This document shows, piece by piece, positions 6,753-13,814 of a DNA stretch of 20,925 nucleotides (positions are counted from its first letter, which is position 1; each line of letters begins with the position of its first letter). The stretch lies in assembly GCA_021819535.1 (NCBI GenBank), contig JAKAQU010000005.1, positions 1 to 20,925 of the forward strand, given 5' to 3'. The notes beneath the pieces were generated by a model that saw only the letters and a program-made list of their open reading frames with translations, searched no databases and was not told the origin of the DNA. The position numbers were made by a program, and so were the translations under genes. The stretch comes from Pseudomonadota bacterium. GTDB lineage: Bacteria > Pseudomonadota > Alphaproteobacteria > Acetobacterales > Acetobacteraceae.

Positions 6753-7202
6753 ATGAACGAAGCCAAAACCGCGCTCGGGCAGAAAATCCTCCGCCTCAAG
6801 CGGGAGCGTGGGCTGAGCTGGTCAGAGATCGCGGCCCGCCTCGGCCATGCGCCGGTCTTCGTCTGCGCCGCCCTCCTCGGCCAGATGTCGCTGACCGAGG
6901 AGACCGCCCAAAAAGCCGCCGCCCTCTTCGGGCTCGACGCCGAGGAAACCGCGCTCCTGACCGAAATCCCCTATCGCGGCGCCCTCCCGACCGCGGTGCC
7001 GACCGACCCGCTGATCTATCGCTTCTACGAACTGATCCAGGTCTATGGCACCGCGTGGAAGGAGCTGATCGGCGAGGAATTCGGCGACGGCATCATGAGC
7101 GCGATCGATTTCGACATGGCGCTGGAACGCCAGCCCGACCAGAAGGGCGACCGCGTCAAACTCACCCTGAGCGGGAAGTTTCTGCCCTATAAGCGTTATT
7201 AG
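6753..7202 (+). CDS. cynS: Cyanate hydratase (cyanase)
   Basis: The 149-residue protein matches cyanase over its full length. It has an N-terminal helix-turn-helix-like domain (about 1-75) and the C-terminal catalytic domain with YRFYELIQVYG and FGDGIMSAIDF. The catalytic triad is intact: R90, E93 and S116 correspond to Arg96, Glu99 and Ser122 of E. coli CynS. The decameric enzyme converts cyanate and bicarbonate to CO2 and carbamate, which breaks down to ammonia and CO2. It lies 12 nt after cysK with AGGCGG upstream. No cynT carbonic anhydrase, cynR or cyanate transporter is present, so here the gene sits in a cysteine operon rather than a cyn operon. Confidence 0.96.
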   Translation: MNEAKTALGQKILRLKRERGLSWSEIAARLGHAPVFVCAALLGQMSLTEETAQKAAALFGLDAEETALLTEIPYRGALPTAVPTDPLIYRFYELIQVYGTAWKELIGEEFGDGIMSAIDFDMALERQPDQKGDRVKLTLSGKFLPYKRY

Positions 7203-7277
7203 GGTCGGATTTGGGTTTGGATTGAGGCTTAGGTGGGAAGCGGGCGCGCGGCCATCATGGCTGCCACGGTTGTGTCA

Positions 7278-7352
7278 TTACGCCTCCGCGCCAATCAGGG
7301 TGATAGCGAGGGCGGCCGCGGCTTTGCGAAGGTCGGTGAGAACGAAGGGCAT
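7278..7352 (-). pseudogene. VapC-type PIN toxin remnant with internal deletion
   Basis: A 24-codon frame starts 1 nt after the stop of the Phd-like antitoxin, exactly where a toxin gene is expected. It begins MPFVL, the usual opening of VapC proteins, and continues directly into TDLRKAAAALAITLIGAEA, which resembles the last residues of PIN toxins. The roughly 100 residues between, including the acidic active site, are absent. I infer an in-frame internal deletion that removed the nuclease. A chance small ORF is the alternative. Confidence 0.6.
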
Positions 7353-7353
7353 G

Positions 7354-7611
7354 TCAGTATTTGTGGCCTTCGTGGCGGACGGAGAGAAGCTCCTCCAACG
7401 TGATCTTGCCGGTATGGCGGCGCAGCGCCCGGATATTGGCGATCGCTTCGTCGATCTCGGCCTGGCGCCGGCTGGCCTCGGGAATGATCCGCGCGATCGG
7501 CCGGCCGTGGCGCGTGATGCGGACGGTTTCACCGCGCTCCACCGCGTCGAGGATTTGGGGCAGATGGGTCTTGGCCTCGGATGCCTGAATGTCGCGCATG
7601 ATCTTCATCAT
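7354..7611 (-). CDS. Type II antitoxin, Phd/YefM family
   Basis: The 85-residue protein has the Phd/YefM signature at its N-terminus: DIQASEAKTHLPQILDAVERGETVRITRHGRPIARIIP (about 7-44, quoted in part: EAKTHLPQILDAVERGE). This half forms the DNA-binding dimer. The C-terminal half (ALRRHTGKITLEELLSVRHEG) is the usual toxin-wrapping tail. Two ATG codons (7611 and 7608) can serve as start. The partner downstream is only a deleted PIN remnant, so the antitoxin is now orphaned. It may persist as a repressor of its own promoter or as protection against homologous toxins carried elsewhere. It lies back to back with a second toxin-less locus. Confidence 0.88.
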   Translation of the reverse strand: MMKIMRDIQASEAKTHLPQILDAVERGETVRITRHGRPIARIIPEASRRQAEIDEAIANIRALRRHTGKITLEELLSVRHEGHKY

Positions 7612-7613
7612 TT

Positions 7614-7633
7614 GACTGGTTGATCAGACTGGT
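7614..7633. promoter_or_regulatory. Direct repeats upstream of the Phd-like antitoxin, candidate operator
   Basis: GACTGGT occurs at 7614-7620 and 7627-7633 (13-nt period), with the palindrome TGATCA (7621-7626) between them. The position directly before the antitoxin start fits autoregulation by the antitoxin. The upstream repeat overlaps the ribosome-site region, so repression could also act on translation. Confidence 0.4.
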
Positions 7634-7694
7634 CGAAATTTATCATGCAACAATCCACGCCATCAATCACCCGCCGTTGCGAACCTCATATTTC

Positions 7695-7733
7695 TTGATG
7701 TTTCATATTTTATCATGATATGCGGAAGGGGAT
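7695..7733 (+). promoter_or_regulatory. Promoter, operator and RBS region of the second antitoxin
   Basis: TTGATG (7695-7700) is a possible -35; the -10 is poorly defined near 7719. The perfect 10-bp palindrome TATCATGATA (7711-7720) is the right size for a ribbon-helix-helix antitoxin site. GGAAGGGGAT then lies just before the ATG at 7738. Confidence 0.35.
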
Positions 7734-7737
7734 ACAT

Positions 7738-8016
7738 ATGGCTTCCCAGGCGCGTGAAAAATTCGCAACCCAAGTCAATTTGGAAATTCTCTCGACTGTG
7801 CGGACCCTCGCTGAGCAGGAGGGGCGGCAGCTTCAGTCACTGGTCGATGAAGCGCTCGCCGATCTCATCGAAAAGCGAAAACACGCCAGCCCCCGCGCCA
7901 ATGTCATGGCCGCCTGCCGGGCGAGCCACGAGCGCTTCGCAGCGCTTTGGGAAAGCCTGGCGCAGAACCACCCGTTCATCGACGGCAATAAGCGCACGGC
8001 ATTTGCAGCGACCTAA
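7738..8016 (+). CDS. Ribbon-helix-helix-type antitoxin fused in frame to a Fic/Doc toxin fragment
   Basis: Residues 1 to about 76 (MASQAREKFATQVN, then STVRTLAEQEGRQLQSLVDEALADLIEKR in part) look like the antitoxin that normally precedes a Doc-family toxin, with a beta strand and two helices for DNA binding. The frame then continues directly into NHPFIDGNKRTAFAAT (77-92), the Fic/Doc active-site motif, and stops. A separate toxin gene is expected here, so the junction suggests a deletion that fused antitoxin to the toxin core. I chose the ATG at 7738 because GGAAGGGGAT precedes it; an ATG at 7720 has no such site. The product probably keeps DNA binding but has no working toxin. Confidence 0.75.
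   Translation: MASQAREKFATQVNLEILSTVRTLAEQEGRQLQSLVDEALADLIEKRKHASPRANVMAACRASHERFAALWESLAQNHPFIDGNKRTAFAAT
7966..8016 (+). pseudogene. Fic/Doc toxin fragment (active-site motif only)
   Basis: Only 16 codons remain: HPFIDGNKRT, the nucleotide-transfer motif of Doc/Fic proteins, plus six residues before a TAA. The N-terminal helices that complete the fold and everything after the motif are missing, so it cannot be an active kinase or AMPylase. It shares the reading frame of the antitoxin. Confidence 0.7.
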
Positions 8017-8151
8017 TAATTCATCCAGCACGCGCATTAATAAATGGACGAAATCCAAGAAAACTTACTTACGGTAACCTGGACGAGATCAAGAGTGTCT
8101 ATGAATCAGTCGTGATATAGTCTGCTTTACCCTCTCTAGAGCAAAGCCCAT

Positions 8152-9024
8152 ATGGTTCGCAAACTCGAAGCAACTGACTTTCGTGCGCAGCGCATGGTGC
8201 TGGAGCCAGACGATTTTGCACTGACGGACGGCAAACCTGATCCCGCGCCGACCGACCTTGTCTCTTCCGAGGTTTGGCATGGTATCATGGATTTAGCTGA
8301 CGACGTGGCGATCCGAACTACATCGCATCAAGGTAGCCGTATCAAGCTTCTATACGAGTTATGGGGCGCATGGATAGAAACCACACCCTCGGATTGTATC
8401 GTGGGATACGCCATGATGGATTGTTCAGACGATTTTGCTGCGTCTATCATATCGATGTTGCACGGATTCTATAGGCAAGCGATAGGCACCTTGCGCAGCG
8501 CGCTTGAAACCATGATGTTCGCCTGCTTTTGCGAGCTTACGCCTGACCGGAAAACTTGGAAGGCGTGGGAGTCGGGTAAGGAAGAAATCAGCTTTGGTCA
8601 GATTCGACACAGATTAGGGCAGGTGAGTACCGTCAAGGCCTTGGAGGATCGTGCCAAAACAGCCATCAGCCGAACTATGTTCGCGGACAAGAACCGACAT
8701 GATTCGGGTGGTTGGGCAACCTCGCTGCACAGCCATCTCTCCAACTTTATCCATGCACGGGGCAACTCGTCTAACGCACGCATTTGGGAGAGCAATGGGC
8801 CAATCTACAGTGCACAAGGTATGAAAATCAGCTATCACAGTTATCTGGAGACATACGCAATATTGTTGCTGCTGGCGAAAATTGCCCACCCTTCCCTCGC
8901 AATGCCTCACGAGGCGGAGGTGCTGTTCCCTTACGACAGCCGCCGCCGTTATCTCCGACCTCGCGACAGGAAGTTATGCGGGTTTATCAAGCGCGAAGTC
9001 TTCCCCGCTTCCGTCACACACTGA
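8152..9024 (+). CDS. Hypothetical protein (290 aa), helical, possibly HEPN/DUF5677-like
   Basis: I do not recognise this protein. It is soluble and mostly helical, with no signal peptide or clear membrane span. Two segments stand out: FYRQAIGTLRSALETMMFAC (about 107-125) and SHLSNFIHARG (194-204). The pairing of a helix carrying R...E with a later helix ending in a conserved-looking S...H recalls HEPN-like or DUF5677-type proteins, some of which are phage-defence effectors; this is a weak analogy. Base composition is far less GC-rich than the neighbours and it uses many A/T-ending codons, so it was probably acquired recently. No strong ribosome site precedes the ATG at 8152. It ends 6 nt before an AT-rich MITE-like element. 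Confidence 0.6.
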   Translation: MVRKLEATDFRAQRMVLEPDDFALTDGKPDPAPTDLVSSEVWHGIMDLADDVAIRTTSHQGSRIKLLYELWGAWIETTPSDCIVGYAMMDCSDDFAASIISMLHGFYRQAIGTLRSALETMMFACFCELTPDRKTWKAWESGKEEISFGQIRHRLGQVSTVKALEDRAKTAISRTMFADKNRHDSGGWATSLHSHLSNFIHARGNSSNARIWESNGPIYSAQGMKISYHSYLETYAILLLLAKIAHPSLAMPHEAEVLFPYDSRRRYLRPRDRKLCGFIKREVFPASVTH

Positions 9025-9029
9025 AAAAA

Positions 9030-9184
9030 TTCTTTTTTGAAAAACAAACTTTTATTCTGCTTTTCTTCAGACGGGAGCGTGTCAGGCAAGGCCAAAAACC
9101 TTCTTCCCCGGCCCTCGGGCCGACAGTGCCGAAGGTACGGCCGAATAGATGAAAGTTTTTTTTGGTTCTTTTTTCAAAAAAGAA
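9030..9184. mobile_element. AT-ended, MITE-like element with inverted ends (about 155 bp)
   Basis: TTCTTTTTTGAAAAA (9030-9044) recurs as its exact reverse complement at 9170-9184, and similarity continues inward imperfectly (AAACTTTTATTCT against AGATGAAAGTTT). The right end is itself a hairpin, with 10-bp arms GTTCTTTTTT and AAAAAAGAAC around C9175. The GC-richer core encodes nothing convincing. I recall similar T-rich hairpins scattered in Acetobacteraceae genomes. It could be a non-autonomous element or a dispersed terminator-like repeat; no target-site duplication is evident. Confidence 0.55.
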
Positions 9185-9195
9185 CAATCCTTCCA

Positions 9196-9218
9196 AATCA
9201 CTGTTTTATCATGTGATT
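9196..9218 (-). terminator. Weak stem-loop after the GNAT gene
   Basis: AATCAC (9196-9201) pairs with GTGATT (9213-9218) across an 11-nt AT-rich loop, about 40 nt past the GNAT stop. The neighbouring AT-rich hairpin of the MITE-like element could also end transcripts from both sides. Confidence 0.3.
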
Positions 9219-9254
9219 CACGTCTCCGGCGATTCCGCCTTCGACGATCGCGCG

Positions 9255-9809
9255 CTAACGCAACCGCGCCGGGATCGTCATGCCGAGCCGGCGCGGCACG
9301 TCCCAGATTTCGTCGATTTCACGATAGGTGGAAAAGCCGGCGGCGAGGTAGCCGGGCAGCGCGCGCGGGTGGTCGGCGGTGCAGGTGTTGAGGGTCATGG
9401 TGCGCGGCTGGTGGCGCCAGACGAGGTCGATGGCGTTGCGCAGAAACGGGCCGCCGAAGCCGCGGCCGATGAAATGAGGCATGAGGCCGAAATAGCTGAG
9501 ATTGACCACCGGCCAGGGCCGCGCGTCGAGCTCATAAAACCCGGCCGGCTCGCCGCCGACATAGAGCACGTGGACGCTGATGCCGGGTGTCTGCAGATAT
9601 TGCGCGAGTTCGTCGTCCGGCGTCACCCGGCGCAACCACCAGAGATAATCGGCGCCGACCGTATCATAGAGAAACCGGTAATAGGTGACGCTCGGCGTCT
9701 TCAGCGTCACCACCTGGCCGTTCTCGGGGAACGGCGGCGCCGGGGTCGCAGGCCCGTGGTCGAGGCGCAGGAACGAGACCCTGACTGCGACCTTTGTCAC
9801 CGGCTCCAT
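9255..9809 (-). CDS. GNAT family N-acetyltransferase
   Basis: The 184-residue protein shows the GNAT core: a strand HVLYVGGEPAGFYEL (about 80-94), then VVNLSYFGLMPHFIGRGFGG (101-120), in which the I-G-R-G-F-G turn fits the acetyl-CoA pyrophosphate loop, and a C-terminal GYLAAGFSTYRE (153-164) that matches the family's last conserved segment. It should transfer an acetyl group to an amine; the substrate is unknown. It begins 16 nt after the rpoD stop on the same strand, with no clear promoter between, so it is probably expressed as the last gene of the dnaG-rpoD transcript. The ATG at 9809 lacks a strong ribosome site. Confidence 0.85.
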   Translation of the reverse strand: MEPVTKVAVRVSFLRLDHGPATPAPPFPENGQVVTLKTPSVTYYRFLYDTVGADYLWWLRRVTPDDELAQYLQTPGISVHVLYVGGEPAGFYELDARPWPVVNLSYFGLMPHFIGRGFGGPFLRNAIDLVWRHQPRTMTLNTCTADHPRALPGYLAAGFSTYREIDEIWDVPRRLGMTIPARLR

Positions 9810-9825
9810 CGCCCCGCGCCACCCG

Positions 9826-11772
<1,947 letters not shown>

Positions 11773-11806
11773 CAGATCCATCACTCCCCGCAACGCGGCC
11801 CAGGGA

Positions 11807-11832
11807 CAAGCCCTCGCGGCAAGCCCTCGCGG
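11807..11832. repeat. 13-bp perfect tandem duplication between dnaG and rpoD
   Basis: CAAGCCCTCGCGG occurs twice in direct contact (11807-11819 and 11820-11832) in the rpoD leader. It looks like a replication-slippage duplication. It may lengthen the leader but shows no hairpin of its own. Confidence 0.7.
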
Positions 11833-11842
11833 CCGATCCGAA

Positions 11843-11876
11843 ACATCATTCCTCGCCGGACATCACTCCTCGCCGG
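11843..11876. repeat. 17-bp tandem duplication across the dnaG stop codon
   Basis: Two contiguous copies (11843-11859 and 11860-11876) differ at one base. The second includes the last codons and stop of dnaG, so the first is a fossil copy of the gene's end lying just beyond it. Confidence 0.65.
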
Positions 11877-13722
11877 CGCCGCCATTTTCGGCGGGAAGGG
11901 CCTCGCCGGCGTTGAGGCGGTTTTGCGCCTCGCGCAACGCGAGCAGGCGCCGCTCCGCGCGCGGGCTGGGTGAGGCGGCGAATTCGCGGGTCGCCGCGGC
12001 CAACTCCTCATCGAGCCGCTCGCGATGCGAAAAGCCGAAAAAATGCCACCACCCCTCTCTGACCTCCGCCAGCGGCGCGCCGGGCGCGGCAAAAGCCGGC
12101 GCGGCTCTTCGCGCCTCGCCGACCGCCTCACCTAACCCGATCTCGGCGAGATGGTCGATGAGGCGGGCCGAGTCAAGCGGCGGCGATGAATTTTGCCCGT
12201 CTCCGCCCCTCTCCCCGTCCGCCATCACCGCCGCATGGACGGCATCGAGCAGGGCCGCGCGCAGGCGGGCGAGGGGGGGCGGCAACACCAGGGTCAGCAG
12301 CGCCTCCTCGACCTCGAGCGCCAGCGCCGGGTGGTGGAGAAGGGTTGCGAGGAGCACCCGCTCGCGCGCCTGATCGCCCGGGCGCGGCGCCGGGCGAAGG
12401 CGCGGGGCGGGCGGAGGCAAGGGGCCGGCGCGCCGGCCCGGGATGCCGCGCGGGCGGCGGAATTCCTCATAATAGCGATCGCGAAGGGCGCGGCGATATT
12501 CGGCGGCGAGGGCGCGATGGCCGATCCTGTCCGCCGCCGCCATCAGGGCATCGAGAAAGGCGGTGCGGCTCTCTGGCGTCGTTGCCGGAAACTGCCCACG
12601 GGCGAGCGCGTAAAGGGCGGTCATCAGCGTCTGGCGGCGGGCCAGCGCCTGGTCGCGAAAGCCCGCGCTGCCGGCCCGGCGGATCAGCGTGTCGGGATCC
12701 TCGCCGGGCGGCAGGGGGACGATCTCCAGGCTGCGCTCGGGCGTGATCAGGGGGAGCGCGAGCATGATCGCGCGCAACGCCGCCCGCGCCCCGGCGGCAT
12801 CGCCGTCGAAGCAGAGGAGCGGCACGGGGGCGGCGCGCCACAGCGTTTCCAGATGCTCGGTGCCGAGCGCGGTGCCGAGCGGGGCGAGCGCGCCGGCAAA
12901 CCCGGCCTGATCGAGGGCGATCACGTCCATATACCCCTCCACCACCAGGGCCTCGGCGCCGGCGCGGATGGCGGGGGCGGCGCGATCGAGATTGTAGAGG
13001 GTATGGCGCTTGGCGAAGATTTCGGTCTCCGGCCCGTTGAGATATTTCGGCGCCGCGCTCTCCCGATCGTCGAGGCGGCGGCCGCCGAAGCTGACGATGC
13101 GGCCGCGGCGGTCGCGGATCGGGAAGATCAGCCGCAAGGCAAAGAATTCGCGCCCCGCCCTGCCATCCTCGTCGGCACGGAGGAGGCCGGCTGCGATCAT
13201 CTGCGCCGGGGTGATACCATCGCGCGCGAGATCGGCGGTGAGGGCGCCGCGGCCGGGGGCATAGCCGAGGCCGAAGCGGCGGCTGGTCTCCGCCGTCACC
13301 CCGCGCGCGGTGAGATAGGCGCGCGCCTCGGCCCCTTCGGGAAGAAGCAAGCGGCGCTGAAAACTCTCGCCGGCGCGTTCGAGGACGGCGAACAGATCCT
13401 GCGCCGCGCGCGCGGCGGCGGCCGCCTCCGGCCCCTCCTCCGGCACCGCGAGCCCGGCCTCGGCGGCGAGGCTTTTGACCGCCTCGATGAAGCTCTGCCC
13501 CTCGGCCTGCATGACATAGCTGATCGCATCGCCATGGGCGCCGCAGCCGAAGCAGTGATAATGATCGTCATAGACGTAGAATGACGGCGTTTTTTCGCCG
13601 TGGAACGGGCAGTTTCCCCTCCATTGCCGCCCCGAGCGAAGAAGCCGCACCCGCCGCCCGATCAGCCCCGGGAGCGGCGTCCTCGCGCGCAATTCTTCGA
13701 GAAAAGCGGGCGCGAGCGCCAT
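11863..13722 (-). CDS. dnaG: DNA primase
   Basis: The 619-residue enzyme makes RNA primers for replication. The N-terminal CHC2 zinc finger has ligands C38, H41, C57 and C60 (CPFHGEKTPSF then HCFGCG). The TOPRIM catalytic core shows VVEGYMDVIAL, with the conserved Glu, and CFDGDAAG, with the Asp pair. The C-terminal region, for DnaB helicase interaction, is Arg/Pro-rich and divergent. The ATG at 13722 is preceded by GGGAG 12 nt upstream. The gene is divergent from carA, 92 bp away, and probably co-transcribed with rpoD. The C-terminal end shows a local tandem duplication beyond the stop. Confidence 0.97.
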   Translation of the reverse strand: MALAPAFLEELRARTPLPGLIGRRVRLLRSGRQWRGNCPFHGEKTPSFYVYDDHYHCFGCGAHGDAISYVMQAEGQSFIEAVKSLAAEAGLAVPEEGPEAAAAARAAQDLFAVLERAGESFQRRLLLPEGAEARAYLTARGVTAETSRRFGLGYAPGRGALTADLARDGITPAQMIAAGLLRADEDGRAGREFFALRLIFPIRDRRGRIVSFGGRRLDDRESAAPKYLNGPETEIFAKRHTLYNLDRAAPAIRAGAEALVVEGYMDVIALDQAGFAGALAPLGTALGTEHLETLWRAAPVPLLCFDGDAAGARAALRAIMLALPLITPERSLEIVPLPPGEDPDTLIRRAGSAGFRDQALARRQTLMTALYALARGQFPATTPESRTAFLDALMAAADRIGHRALAAEYRRALRDRYYEEFRRPRGIPGRRAGPLPPPAPRLRPAPRPGDQARERVLLATLLHHPALALEVEEALLTLVLPPPLARLRAALLDAVHAAVMADGERGGDGQNSSPPLDSARLIDHLAEIGLGEAVGEARRAAPAFAAPGAPLAEVREGWWHFFGFSHRERLDEELAAATREFAASPSPRAERRLLALREAQNRLNAGEALPAENGGAGEE

Positions 13723-13764
13723 CAGCCGGGCGTCTCCCGACGCGTTTCGGGAATTTTTTTCTCA

Positions 13765-13792
13765 ATCATACATTTCTCGTTGTTTTGGGAAA
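13765..13792 (-). promoter_or_regulatory. Candidate dnaG promoter
   Basis: On the minus strand TATGAT (13770-13765), a strong -10, lies 16 nt after TTTCCC (13792-13787). The -35 falls within the left arm of the carA palindrome, so one bound protein could affect both promoters. Confidence 0.45.
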
Positions 13793-13808
13793 AAATTTCC
13801 CACATAAC
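13780..13808 (+). promoter_or_regulatory. Candidate carA promoter whose 17-bp spacer is a perfect palindrome
   Basis: TTGTTT (13780-13785) and CATAAC (13803-13808) are exactly 17 nt apart. The entire spacer, TGGGAAAAAATTTCCCA (13786-13802), is a perfect inverted repeat with 7-bp arms and an AAA centre. Transcription would start about 13815, which is the ATG, giving a leaderless mRNA. The hexamers are imperfect matches; the palindrome is unambiguous. Confidence 0.55.
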
Positions 13809-13814
13809 GCCGCG

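Noticed and set aside
7222..7623. Plus-strand open frame of 133 codons over the first toxin-antitoxin locus
   Set aside because: It is antisense to the Phd/YefM antitoxin, which has a clear family signature.
9014..9196. Small minus-strand open frame in the MITE-like element
   Set aside because: Its Phe/Lys-rich ends come from the T/A-rich inverted repeats, and it has no ribosome site.
12193..13584. Plus-strand open frame (463 codons) opposite dnaG
   Set aside because: It is antisense to dnaG, whose zinc finger and TOPRIM motifs are intact.
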